A stretch of DNA of 64,000 nucleotides, taken from Pseudorhodoferax soli. GTDB taxonomy: Bacteria; Pseudomonadota; Gammaproteobacteria; Burkholderiales; Burkholderiaceae_C. Positions 54,577 through 63,047 of the stretch are shown piece after piece. Within the stretch, counting starts at the first letter, position 1, and every line of letters begins with the position of its first letter. The stretch covers positions 1,385,741-1,449,740 of the forward strand of contig NZ_QPJK01000001.1 in the NCBI RefSeq assembly GCF_003337555.1, given 5' to 3'. Position numbers and translations under genes: made by a program. The notes below the pieces were generated by a model. That model saw only the letters and a list, made by a program, of their open reading frames with translations. It was not told the origin of the DNA and searched no databases.

Positions 54577-54646
54577 CCCTTCGGCCTGCGGCCTGTCCCG
54601 CCGAGCGGGAGCGCGCTTGCTTGGGGCGGCCCGGCGCTGCGCTCAT
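54577..54646. repeat. 70-bp structured repeat, copy 2 (overlaps histidine kinase stop)
   Basis: Same length and ends as the copy at 51714-51783. Its hairpin is TCCCGC-CGA-GCGGGA, so the C:G pair at the fifth stem position of copy 1 is G:C here and pairing is preserved. The right end covers the stop codon of the histidine kinase (complement of 54643-54645). It separates the kinase from the response regulator. Confidence 0.88.
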
Positions 54647-55992
54647 ACGGACGTTGGCAGTTCGGCGTCGATGGTGGTCGCGCCGGGTTCGGAATGCAGG
54701 TGCAGCCGGCCGCCCACGGCGGCCATGCGCTCGCGCATGTTGCGCAGGCCGATGCCGCGGCGCGCGTCGTCCTGCACGGCCAGCACATCGAAGCCCTGCC
54801 CGTCGTCGTGCACTTGCAGGCGCACGCTGGCGGCGTCGAAGCGCAGCGCCAGCGTCACACGGTGCGCGCCGGCCGCATGCTTGTGCACATTGGTCAGCGC
54901 CTCCTGCGCGACGCGGAACAGGGCCGTCTTGGCCTCGGCCGGCAGCTCGCGCGGCGTGCCTTCGACCAGCGCCTCGGCCTGGATGCCGCCCTGGTCGTCG
55001 AACTCCTGCGCCAGCCGCTCCAGTGCGGCCGGCAGGCCCAGTTGGTCCAGCAACGCAGGCCGCAGCCGGTGCGACAGGCCGCGCACCTCGTGCAGTGCGG
55101 CGTTCAGGCGCTGCAAGGCCTTGGCCAGGGCGGGCGGCGGCACGGGCGCAGCGAGCGCGTCGACATAGGACTCGATCTGCAGCTTGACGGCGACGAGCGC
55201 CTGGCCGGTGCCGTCGTGCAGTTCGCGCGCGAGGTGGCCGCGCTCGTCCTCCTGCGACTGCACGACGCGGCGCGCGAGCAGGCGCAGCTTGGCCTCGGCC
55301 GTGCGGTGCTCGCTGAGGTTGAGCAGCAGGCCGGCTGCGCTGACGGCAGCCAGGCACAGCGCGGCGATGCCCGCGATCCACAGCAGCGTAGCGGCCACGT
55401 TGGCGTTCATCTGCCGGTCCATGGCCGACAGGGTGGCCTGGATGTCGTCCAGGTACAGGCCGGTGCCGACCATCCAGCCCCAGCGCGGCAGCAGCGTCAC
55501 GTAGCCGAGCTTGGGCGCGAGCTGCTCGCTGGAAGGCTTGCGCCATTCGTACTCGACTAGGCCGCCGCCGGGCTGCTGCGCGCCACGCAGCAGATCCTGG
55601 ATGGTGTAGCGGCCCGCGGAGTCGCGCAGATCCCAGAGCGAGCGGCCGACCAGTTCGGGCTGGCGCGAATGCATGAGCGAGCGCCCCTCCAGGTCGTAGA
55701 CGAAGAAGTAGCCGTCGCTGCCGTAGTCCAGCGCCGCCAGGCGGCGCAGCGCTTCGGCGCGGGTGGCCTCGTCCTGGCGGCTGCTGTCGTAGAGCGGCTG
55801 CACGGTGCTGAGCGCCAGCGCCACGTAGCTGCGCAACTCGCTGCGGCGCTGCGCCATGTGGCTTTGCTCGATCAGCGTGCGCTCGCGCAGCGCGAGGTCG
55901 CGCTCCTGGTAGCGCACCGCGAGCGTGACCAGCACCAGGGCCACCAGCAGCGGCAAGGCGGCCAGCGTGACGATCTTGGTGCGCAGCTGCAT
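54643..55992 (-). CDS. Cache-domain sensor histidine kinase (NarX/DesK-type core)
   Basis: A 449-residue membrane sensor. The first helix is about residues 8-26. A periplasmic single-Cache domain (about 35-195; DYGSDGYFFVYDLEGRSLMH, WGWMVGTGLYLDDI) is followed by a second helix (200-225). The HisKA_3 dimer domain has phospho-acceptor His259 in RELHDGTGQALVAVK, and the HATPase ends with DDGQGFD and GIGLRNMRERMAAVGG. Cache domains of this kind bind small organic acids, which fits a kinase controlling the pyruvate carrier CstA. Gene order kinase, regulator, cstA, ybdD on one strand supports this. Confidence 0.92.
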   Translation of the reverse strand: MQLRTKIVTLAALPLLVALVLVTLAVRYQERDLALRERTLIEQSHMAQRRSELRSYVALALSTVQPLYDSSRQDEATRAEALRRLAALDYGSDGYFFVYDLEGRSLMHSRQPELVGRSLWDLRDSAGRYTIQDLLRGAQQPGGGLVEYEWRKPSSEQLAPKLGYVTLLPRWGWMVGTGLYLDDIQATLSAMDRQMNANVAATLLWIAGIAALCLAAVSAAGLLLNLSEHRTAEAKLRLLARRVVQSQEDERGHLARELHDGTGQALVAVKLQIESYVDALAAPVPPPALAKALQRLNAALHEVRGLSHRLRPALLDQLGLPAALERLAQEFDDQGGIQAEALVEGTPRELPAEAKTALFRVAQEALTNVHKHAAGAHRVTLALRFDAASVRLQVHDDGQGFDVLAVQDDARRGIGLRNMRERMAAVGGRLHLHSEPGATTIDAELPTSV

Positions 55993-56011
55993 GGGCCGCA
56001 GCCTGGTGGGC

Positions 56012-56935
56012 TCAGTCGAAGCGGTAGTCGGCCGCGGCCGGCTGGCCCGGGCGCAGCGCGAAGTCGATGCCGTCCAGCAGGATGGCGTTCATGCCGAAGG
56101 CGATGGCACCGTCCACGGCGGGGTGGGCGCGGTAGGCCTGCATGGTGTCGCCGACCTCGGGGCTGGAAAGGGCCGTGGCCGGGTCGATGTTGGGGATCGG
56201 GCAGCGCGGGCAGGGCTTGACCAGGCGCAGCCGCGCCGCGCCTTCGCTCGTGGCGATCAGCAGCTCGCCGAAGTTGTCCTCGTCGTGCGCGTCCACGCCG
56301 TCCAGCACGATGTTGGGGCGGAAGCGCTCGATGCCCACGGCCGCGTGGCCAGCAGCCCCCAGGCGTGCGTTGAGGCCGTCCAGCGCGGACTGGCTCAGCA
56401 CCAGCACGGGAAATCCGTCGGAGAACTGGTTCTGCGCATCGACCTCGCCGGTCCAGCGCTTGTTGGACAGGCGCTGGTGCTCGGGGTCGAACCGCACCAG
56501 GCGCAGCTTTTGGGCGGGCGCGCCGGCCGGACGCTCGCTGTTCAGGAAATCGCTGAACCACTGGGCCGCCACATCGCCCATGTCGTAGGCCTTCACGCGG
56601 TCTTTCCAGACGGTGACCTCGCAGGGCTCCTCCACGGCACCGAGCGCAATGTGCAGGGCCAGCATGCCCGGGGCGCGCAGCACCATCTCCGAGTGCTTGA
56701 GCCTAGGCTGGATCAGCGCCATGCGCGGCAGCTCGCGCTGCGTGAGGAAGCGGCCCTCGGCGTCGACGACCATCCAGGCGCGGTCGAATTCGAGGCCGGT
56801 CTCGGTCAGCAGCACCTCGTCCACTTCGACGCCGGCGCAGGATTTCACCGGGTAGACGAACAGCCGCGCGACGCGGGCTTGCACGTCGCGGGCAGACAGG
56901 TCGGCAGCGAAATCGGAAGACATGGCGGAAGACAT
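56012..56935 (-). CDS. MOSC-domain protein (YcbX/mARC-like)
   Basis: A 307-residue protein with the MOSC N-terminal beta barrel, VARLFVYPVKSCAGVEVDEV, then GLEFDRAWMVVD, FLTQRELPRMALIQP, RFRPNIVLDG and the Cys-rich segment KPCPRCPIPNIDPATA. In the YcbX/mARC family these residues hold a sulfur-ligated molybdenum cofactor that reduces N-hydroxylated compounds. The Cys in KPCPRC is the expected Mo ligand. It could start at ATG 56935 or 56923. It is divergent from the UbiH-type gene, 64 bp apart, and is 19 bp upstream of the histidine kinase on the same strand. Confidence 0.9.
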   Translation of the reverse strand: MSSAMSSDFAADLSARDVQARVARLFVYPVKSCAGVEVDEVLLTETGLEFDRAWMVVDAEGRFLTQRELPRMALIQPRLKHSEMVLRAPGMLALHIALGAVEEPCEVTVWKDRVKAYDMGDVAAQWFSDFLNSERPAGAPAQKLRLVRFDPEHQRLSNKRWTGEVDAQNQFSDGFPVLVLSQSALDGLNARLGAAGHAAVGIERFRPNIVLDGVDAHDEDNFGELLIATSEGAARLRLVKPCPRCPIPNIDPATALSSPEVGDTMQAYRAHPAVDGAIAFGMNAILLDGIDFALRPGQPAAADYRFD

Positions 56936-56999
56936 GGCAGGGAGAGGGCTGAGCGGTGGAGCGCGCATTGTGCCCAAGGGCGACTCCTACAATCCCGCG

Positions 57000-58148
57000 A
57001 TGCCCTCCCCTCAAGCTTTCGACATCTGCGTGCGCGGCGGCGGCATCGTCGGCCGCACGCTGGCCCTGCTGCTGGCCCGCGAGCGGCTGCACGTGGCGCT
57101 GGTGCAGCCGGCCACGCCCCGCCAGGGCGAATCGTCCGACGTGCGGGCCTATGCGCTCAACGCGGCTTCGCGCCAGCTGCTCGAAGGCCTGCGCTGCTGG
57201 CCCGATCCGGCGCAGGCCACGGCCGTGCAGGCCATGCAGGTCTTCGGCGACGACGGCGGTGAGGTGAACTTCGACGCCGCACGCCAGGGCCGCGGCATGC
57301 CGCTGGCCTGGATCGTCGACGTGGCCGCGCTGGAGACGAGGCTGGCCGAGGCGGTGCGCTACCAGCCGCAGATCGAGGTGCTGGAGCACCCGCCGGCATC
57401 GGCCGCGCTGACCGTGGTCTGCGAAGGCCGGGCGAGCAGCACGCGCGCCGAGCTCGGCGTGGCCTACGACACCCATGTCTACGGCCAGACCGCCATCGCC
57501 ACGCGGCTGCAGTGCGAGCGCCCGCACGGCCAGGTGGCGCGGCAGTGGCTGCTGCAGGGCGAGGTGATGGCCCTGCTGCCCATGGCCGGCGCCGAGGGCC
57601 ACCAAGTGGCCGTGGTCTGGTCGGTGCCGCAGGAACGCGCCGCCGCCACGCTGGCGCTGGACGACGCGGCCTTCGCGCAGGCCTTGGAACAGATCAGCAA
57701 CGGCGCGCTGGGCGCACTGCAGGTGGCCGGCGAGCGCGCAGCGTGGCCGCTGCAGTTGGCGCAGGCCCGGCATTTCGTCGGTACGCAGGGCGCGGCCGAG
57801 GGCCTGGCCGGCGCCTGGGTGCTGGCCGGCGACGCCGCGCACACCGTGCACCCCTTGGCCGGCCAGGGCCTGAACCTGGGCCTGGGCGACGCAGCCGAAC
57901 TGGTGGCCCAGCTGCGCGCACGCGAGGGCTGGCGCAGCGTGGGCGATCTGCGCGTGCTGCGCCGCTACGAGCGCGCGCGCAAGACGGCGCTGGCCAGCAT
58001 GCGCCTGGCCACCGACGGGCTGCAGCAGCTGTTCGCGCACAATGCACCGGCCTGGCAGGGCCTGCGCAACTGGGGCATGAACGGCTTCGAACGCAGCGGC
58101 CCGCTCAAGCGCTGGATCGCGCGCCAGGCTATGGGTGTGAACGGCTGA
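57000..58148 (+). CDS. UbiH/UbiF/Coq6-family FAD monooxygenase
   Basis: A 382-residue flavoprotein hydroxylase. The FAD loop RGGGIVGRTLALLLARE is near residue 12. QGESSDVRAYALNAASRQLLE matches the DxRxxxL helix, and WVLAGDAAHTVHPLAGQGLNLGLGDAAEL carries the GD and Pro-Gly motifs of the family. The usual final GxGxxG Gly is kept but the first position is Arg-Gly-Gly-Gly. It should hydroxylate the ubiquinone ring. TACAAT lies nine bases before the ATG, so the transcript may have a very short leader. The DsbC-like gene starts 29 bp downstream. Confidence 0.9.
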   Translation: MPSPQAFDICVRGGGIVGRTLALLLARERLHVALVQPATPRQGESSDVRAYALNAASRQLLEGLRCWPDPAQATAVQAMQVFGDDGGEVNFDAARQGRGMPLAWIVDVAALETRLAEAVRYQPQIEVLEHPPASAALTVVCEGRASSTRAELGVAYDTHVYGQTAIATRLQCERPHGQVARQWLLQGEVMALLPMAGAEGHQVAVVWSVPQERAAATLALDDAAFAQALEQISNGALGALQVAGERAAWPLQLAQARHFVGTQGAAEGLAGAWVLAGDAAHTVHPLAGQGLNLGLGDAAELVAQLRAREGWRSVGDLRVLRRYERARKTALASMRLATDGLQQLFAHNAPAWQGLRNWGMNGFERSGPLKRWIARQAMGVNG

Positions 58149-58177
58149 ACACGCCGACATTGCAGAAGGACTTCCAC

Positions 58178-58993
58178 GTGACAAACCGATTCCTGCGGCC
58201 CCAGGCCGCCCTCGCCGCCCTGGCCATGGCCGTGCTGCTGCCGGCTTGCGGCAAGAGCGACGCCCCGGCCGCTGCCGCGACGCAAGCTGCACCGGTCGTG
58301 GCGGCGGCGGCCGCCCCCGCAGCGCCGGCCAACGCGGAGGCCAACATCCGCCAGGTGCTGGCGCAACGGCTGCCGCAGCTGCCTGCCATCGAGGAAGTCA
58401 CGGCCAGCCCGCTGCCTGGCCTGTACGAAGTGCGGCTGGCCGGTGCCGAGATCGTCTATGCCGATGCGCAGGGCAACTTCCTGCTGCAAGGCCAGATTTT
58501 CGACACGCAGCAGCGCCGCAACCTGACCGAAGACCGCATCAACAAGCTCACGGCGCTGGACTTCAAGGAGCTGCCGCTCAAGGACGCGTTCAAGCTGGTG
58601 CGCGGCGACGGCAAGCGCAAGATGGCGGTGTTCGTGGACCCGAACTGCGGCTACTGCAAGCGCTTCGAGCGGGACATGGAAAAGATCGACAACGTGACGA
58701 TCTACCTGTATCTCTACCCCATCCTGGGCGCGGACTCGGTCGCCAAGGCGCAGCACATCTGGTGCGCCAAGGACCAGGCCAAGACCTGGTCGGACTGGAT
58801 GGTGCGCAACCAGGCGATTCCGTCGGCCGAGTGCGATGCCGCGCCGGTGGCGCGCAACGTGGCGCTGGGCCGCAAGCACAAGATCACGGGCACGCCCACG
58901 CTGTTGTTCACCGATGGCACGCGCGTGCCGGGCGCGATGCCGCTGGACGAAGTCGAGAAGCTGCTGGCCGCGGCGTCTTCGCGCAAGTCCTGA
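58178..58993 (+). CDS. dsbC: DsbC-type disulfide isomerase, predicted lipoprotein
   Basis: A 271-residue thioredoxin-fold isomerase. The active site is CGYC (Cys157, Cys160) in FVDPNCGYCKRFERDM, and the cis-Pro loop is TGTPTLLF. An N-terminal dimerisation domain (about 52-125) precedes it. The GTG start is preceded by AGAAGGA at seven bases. The signal sequence ends LLPAC, a lipobox-like site (Cys24), and is followed by an Ala/Pro-rich tether of 25 residues; most DsbC proteins are soluble. It would correct wrong disulfides in the periplasm, kept reduced by a DsbD-like partner. Confidence 0.9.
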   Translation: MTNRFLRPQAALAALAMAVLLPACGKSDAPAAAATQAAPVVAAAAAPAAPANAEANIRQVLAQRLPQLPAIEEVTASPLPGLYEVRLAGAEIVYADAQGNFLLQGQIFDTQQRRNLTEDRINKLTALDFKELPLKDAFKLVRGDGKRKMAVFVDPNCGYCKRFERDMEKIDNVTIYLYLYPILGADSVAKAQHIWCAKDQAKTWSDWMVRNQAIPSAECDAAPVARNVALGRKHKITGTPTLLFTDGTRVPGAMPLDEVEKLLAAASSRKS

Positions 58994-59031
58994 AGCCGCA
59001 GGGCGCCTCGGGCGTCCTGTATTCTCGGCTT

Positions 59032-60861
59032 ATGCCGACGACTTCCCCCTCTCCTGCGCCGGCGCGCAAAGCCGCCTCCGCAGACCTCCACCACGACACG
59101 CCGGCGATCGCCTACCGGGTCGAACTGGCCGACCTGCATGCCCACCTGTACCGCGTCACGCTGACGGTGCAGGCGCCACTGGCGCAGCAGCGCGTCTCGC
59201 TGCCGGTGTGGATTCCGGGCAGCTACATGGTGCGCGAGTTCTCCAAGCACTTGCAGCAGCTCGAGGCCCACCAGGGCCGCCGCGTGGTGGATTGCCGGCA
59301 GCTCGACAAGAACAGCTGGGACCTCACGGCCGAGCCGGGCAAGCCGCTGGTGCTGCGCTACCTGGTGCACGCGCACGACACCTCGGTGCGCACGGCCTTC
59401 CTGGACGCCGCGCGGGGCTTCTTCAATGCCACCAGCCTGTGCCTGCGCGTGCATAGCCAGGAGGCCCAGCCGCACGGCCTGGAACTGGTGGCTTCGCGCC
59501 AGGCCGCAGGCTGGTCCGTGGCCACGGGCCTCACGCCCAGCCAGGTCGACGCGGCCGGCTTCGGCCACTACCTGGCGGCGGACTACGACGAACTGGCCGA
59601 CTGCCCGTTCGAGCTCGGCGCCTTCTGGCATGGCGACTTCAAGGCCGGCGGCATCGCCCACCGCTTCGTCGTGGCCGGCGCCCCGCCCTCCTTCGATGGC
59701 AACCGCTTGCTGCAGGACGCACAGAAGATCTGCGAGGAGCAGATCCGCTTCTGGCATGCGCAAGGCGCCAGCAAGCCACCGCACAAGCGCTATGTGTTCC
59801 TGCTCAATGCCATGGACGACAGCTATGGCGGGCTGGAGCACCGCAATTCCACAGCGCTGGTCTGCAGCCGCCGCGACCTGCCGCGCCGCGACGAGGCGGG
59901 TGGCGAGTCCGCACGCCAGGCCGAGGGCTACACCACGCTCCTGGGGCTGATCAGCCACGAGTACTTCCACACCTGGAACGTCAAGCGGCTGCGCCCCGCG
60001 GAGTTTGCGCAGTACCACTATGACGCCGAGCAGTACACGCAGCTGCTGTGGTTCTTCGAGGGCTTCACGAGCTACTACGACGACCTGATGCTGCGCCGCT
60101 GCGGCCTGCTGGACAACGCCGGCTACGTGAAGCTGCTCAACAAGACCATCAACCAGGTCATGCAGACGCCGGGCCGGCTGGTGCAATCGGTGGCCGAGGC
60201 CAGCATGGACGCCTGGGTCAAGTACTACCGCACCGACGCCAACACGCCCAACGCCACCGTGAGCTACTACGCCAAGGGCGCCCTGGTGGCACTGTGCTTC
60301 GACCTCACACTGCGCGCCGAGGGCCACGGCACGCTGGACGATGTGATGCAACGCCTGTGGACGCACTGCGCGGCCGGCCCCATGTCGGAGGCGGACTTCG
60401 CCGCGGCGCTGGCCGAAGTCGGGGGCCGCCCTTTCGACGCGGAGATTGCGGCCTGGGTCCATGGTCGCGACGACCTTCCTTTGCGCGAGCTGCTGGAACG
60501 CCACGGCGTGGCCGTGCACGACGACCCGGCGCAGCTGGCCCAGCGCCTGGGCCTGCGCGTGAGCGAGCAGAACGGCGTGCAGGTCAAGGTGGTGCTGCGC
60601 GGTGGCGCTGCCGAACAGGCGGGCCTGGCGGCCGACGACGAGTGGCTGGGCGTGGAGACCGAGAACGAAGGCTGGCGCCTGAGCCGCCTGGACGACCTGG
60701 CGCTCTACACAGGCCGCACGCGCAACGTCACGGCGCTGGTGGCACGCGACAGGCGCCTGCTGCGCCTGCGGCTGGAGCTGCCCGCGCCGCAGGACGGCAA
60801 GACCTGGCGTCTGGCGATCCAGAACGCCCAGCCGGTCGACGCCTGGCTCGCGGCGGCCTGA
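59032..60861 (+). CDS. M61 family glycyl-type aminopeptidase
   Basis: A 609-residue protein without a signal peptide. The N-terminal beta domain has VWIPGSYMVREFSKHLQQLEA. The peptidase domain contains the zinc motif HEYFH (His309, Glu310, His313) followed by TWNVKRLRP and the distal Glu in WFFEGFTSYYDDL. A PDZ domain closes the protein (about 510-605; LRVSEQNGVQVKVVLRGGAAEQAGL). This is the standard M61 layout, with length close to the usual 600. The family removes N-terminal Gly or Ala. It starts 38 bases after dsbC and may be co-transcribed. Confidence 0.93.
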   Translation: MPTTSPSPAPARKAASADLHHDTPAIAYRVELADLHAHLYRVTLTVQAPLAQQRVSLPVWIPGSYMVREFSKHLQQLEAHQGRRVVDCRQLDKNSWDLTAEPGKPLVLRYLVHAHDTSVRTAFLDAARGFFNATSLCLRVHSQEAQPHGLELVASRQAAGWSVATGLTPSQVDAAGFGHYLAADYDELADCPFELGAFWHGDFKAGGIAHRFVVAGAPPSFDGNRLLQDAQKICEEQIRFWHAQGASKPPHKRYVFLLNAMDDSYGGLEHRNSTALVCSRRDLPRRDEAGGESARQAEGYTTLLGLISHEYFHTWNVKRLRPAEFAQYHYDAEQYTQLLWFFEGFTSYYDDLMLRRCGLLDNAGYVKLLNKTINQVMQTPGRLVQSVAEASMDAWVKYYRTDANTPNATVSYYAKGALVALCFDLTLRAEGHGTLDDVMQRLWTHCAAGPMSEADFAAALAEVGGRPFDAEIAAWVHGRDDLPLRELLERHGVAVHDDPAQLAQRLGLRVSEQNGVQVKVVLRGGAAEQAGLAADDEWLGVETENEGWRLSRLDDLALYTGRTRNVTALVARDRRLLRLRLELPAPQDGKTWRLAIQNAQPVDAWLAAA

Positions 60862-60977
60862 GGCGGCCCGGCTTGTCCCTGCCATCTGTGGACATCCCTG
60901 GGGACAGCCGCTGAACGGCTGCGCCATCGCGAGCGCCCATGCGGGCCCGCGCTGCGCTGCCTGTTCTTTGGGCAGTG

Positions 60978-61955
60978 TCAATCGACCTTGGCACCAGAGG
61001 CGCGCACCACGGCACCCCACTTCTCGATATCGGCCGCGAGGATGGCAGTGAACTCGGCCTGCGAGGTCGCGTAGGGCTCGGCACCCTGGGCTGCAAAGCG
61101 CTCCGCCATCTCGGGCTGGCGCAGCAGCGCATTGACGTCGCTGTTGATGCGCTCCACGAGCTCGCGCGGCATGTTCCTGTGAGCCATCAGGCCAAACCAG
61201 GGGTTCACGTCGAAGCCCGGCAGGCCGCTCTCGGCCACCGTGGGAATGCTGGCGAACGCCGGGGCGCGCTTGGCGCTGGTGACCGCAATGGGTTGCAGGG
61301 CCGCGGTCTTGATCTGGCCCGCCACCGAGGGCAGGCTCGTGAAGACCACGTCGATCTGGCCGCCCAGCAGGTCCTGCAGCGCCGGCGCCGCGCCGCGGTA
61401 GGGCACGTGGACAAGTTCGACCTTGGCGGCGCGCGCGAACATCTCACCCAACAGGTGGTTGACCGAGCCATTGCCGGCTGAACCGTAGGTCACGCGGCCG
61501 GCGCGGGCGGCGTCGGCCAGCGCACCGGCCGTCTTGAAGGGCGTGCCCGCCTTGGCCACGACCACGAAGGGCACCGTGGCCAGCGTGGCCACCGGCACGA
61601 AGTCGCGCCCGGGATCGAACGGCAGGTTTTTGTACAGCGCGCCGTTGATGGCCTGTGTGCCCACATAGGTCATGAGCAGCGTGTAGCCGTCGGCGGGCGC
61701 GGCCAGTACGGCTTCCATGCCCACATTGCCGCCAGCGCCGGCCCGGTTCTCGACCACCACGGGCTGGCCCCACTTCTCCGACAGCTTCTGGCCCACGATG
61801 CGCGCCAGCGCATCCGACGCACCGCCGGGCGTTTGCGGTACCACGATCTTCACGGGCCGCGCGGGGTAGGTCTGGGCCAGCGTGGGCGCGGGCTGGGTGA
61901 ACAGGGCCAGCAGCGCAACGGCGGCCAGCGATTTCAGGAACATCTTCTTGTGCAT
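60978..61955 (-). CDS. Bug/TctC-family periplasmic solute-binding protein
   Basis: A 325-residue binding protein with a signal peptide of about 26 residues (cleavage near TLAQT). Landmarks are VKIVVPQTPGGASDALARIVGQKL, VENRAGAGGNVGMEAV, VHVPYRGAAPALQDLLGGQID and GLPGFDVNPWFGLMA. ATG 61955 follows GGAGTGCGC. It is divergent from the TauD-type dioxygenase (212 bp apart) and close to an IclR gene, so these three may form a small catabolic locus. No TctA/TctB membrane genes are present. Confidence 0.9.
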   Translation of the reverse strand: MHKKMFLKSLAAVALLALFTQPAPTLAQTYPARPVKIVVPQTPGGASDALARIVGQKLSEKWGQPVVVENRAGAGGNVGMEAVLAAPADGYTLLMTYVGTQAINGALYKNLPFDPGRDFVPVATLATVPFVVVAKAGTPFKTAGALADAARAGRVTYGSAGNGSVNHLLGEMFARAAKVELVHVPYRGAAPALQDLLGGQIDVVFTSLPSVAGQIKTAALQPIAVTSAKRAPAFASIPTVAESGLPGFDVNPWFGLMAHRNMPRELVERINSDVNALLRQPEMAERFAAQGAEPYATSQAEFTAILAADIEKWGAVVRASGAKVD

Positions 61956-62167
61956 GCGCACTCCGCAGTCGACAAGCGACGCAGTACAACAGGGCGCCGG
62001 TGGCCCTTCAAGCGGGAAATCCTGGCCCGCCCTGTTCAGCCGGCCGAACAACCCGCAGATATCGCGTGAACCGCGGTGCCACGCAGGCGCCAGTGTTCCG
62101 CCGGTCGAACATCCGGGCCGCCGCTGCCGCTAGAGTGCGGAGGCACCGCAAACCGCCCGAGACCACC

Positions 62168-62992
62168 ATGCAGATCAAGAGAACCGCCGGCGCCCTGGGC
62201 GCAGAACTCCAGGGCCTGAACCTGGCCGCCGACCTCACGCCGGCAGTGGCGTCCGAAGTCCGCCAGGCGCTGCTGGCACACCAGGTCATCTTCATCAAGA
62301 ACCAGGAGCTGACGCCGGCCCAGTTCTTGAGGTTTGCGCAAGCCATGGGCCAGCCCGTGGAGTACCCGTTCGTCAAGGGCCTGGAGGGCTTCCCGACCAT
62401 CATCGAGGTCAAGAAGCTCGAGCACGAGAAGCACAACTTCGGCGGCGTCTGGCATTCGGACACCACCTATCTCGAAGAGCCGCCGATGGGCTCCATGTTG
62501 CTGTCGCGCCAGGTGCCGCCCTACGGCGGCGACACCTTGTTTGCAAGCCAGTACGCGGCCTACGAGGCACTGTCGCCGACCATGCAGAAACTGCTGGCGC
62601 CGCTGGTGGGCATCAGCAGCTCAGCCAAGGCTGACGTGAGCAAGACGCGCGAAGACCGGATCAAGACCGACGGCAGGCAAGAAGCGCCCAAGGAATACCG
62701 CGCCGAGCATCCCGTCGTGCGCACGCACCCGGAAACCGGGCGCAAGGCCTTGTTCGTGAACGTCGCGCACACGGCGGGCATCGTGGGCATGACGGAGGAG
62801 GAGAGTGCACCGCTACTCCGCTTTTTGTTCGAGCACCAGATCCGACCCGAATTCACCTGTCGCTTCAACTGGGAGGCCAACGCCATTGCGTTCTGGGACA
62901 ACCGCTGCGTGCAGCACAACCCCGTCAACGACTACCACGGGCACCGCCGCGTAATGCACCGCATCACGCTGCAGGGCGACAAGCCTGTCTGA
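62168..62992 (+). CDS. TauD/TfdA-family Fe(II)/2-oxoglutarate dioxygenase
   Basis: A 274-residue dioxygenase. The iron ligands are His96 and Asp98 in GVWHSDTTYLE and His250 in WDNRCVQHNPVNDY. The 2-oxoglutarate-binding Arg lies in HGHRRVMHR. QVIFIKNQELTPAQFLRFAQAMG is the usual N-terminal segment. Members hydroxylate and cleave taurine, aryloxyalkanoates or alkyl sulfates with release of CO2 and succinate. The Thr-Tyr-Leu after HSD fits a TfdA/TauD-type active site; substrate is open. It is followed by a palindrome and an IclR regulator 55 bp downstream. Confidence 0.92.
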   Translation: MQIKRTAGALGAELQGLNLAADLTPAVASEVRQALLAHQVIFIKNQELTPAQFLRFAQAMGQPVEYPFVKGLEGFPTIIEVKKLEHEKHNFGGVWHSDTTYLEEPPMGSMLLSRQVPPYGGDTLFASQYAAYEALSPTMQKLLAPLVGISSSAKADVSKTREDRIKTDGRQEAPKEYRAEHPVVRTHPETGRKALFVNVAHTAGIVGMTEEESAPLLRFLFEHQIRPEFTCRFNWEANAIAFWDNRCVQHNPVNDYHGHRRVMHRITLQGDKPV

Positions 62993-63005
62993 GAGCATCC
63001 AGCAT

Positions 63006-63036
63006 GGAAGATCGTGCGATCATTTTTCGATCTTCC
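63006..63036. promoter_or_regulatory. Perfect 9-bp inverted repeat before the IclR gene
   Basis: GGAAGATCG (63006-63014) and CGATCTTCC (63028-63036) are exact inverted copies 13 bases apart; the spacer holds CGATCATTTTT. The palindrome begins 13 bp after the dioxygenase stop and ends 11 bp before the IclR start. It could be an IclR autoregulatory operator or a hairpin ending the dioxygenase transcript; the T run is in the loop rather than after the stem, which favours the operator. Confidence 0.5.
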
Positions 63037-63047
63037 CAGGAGCGTGC

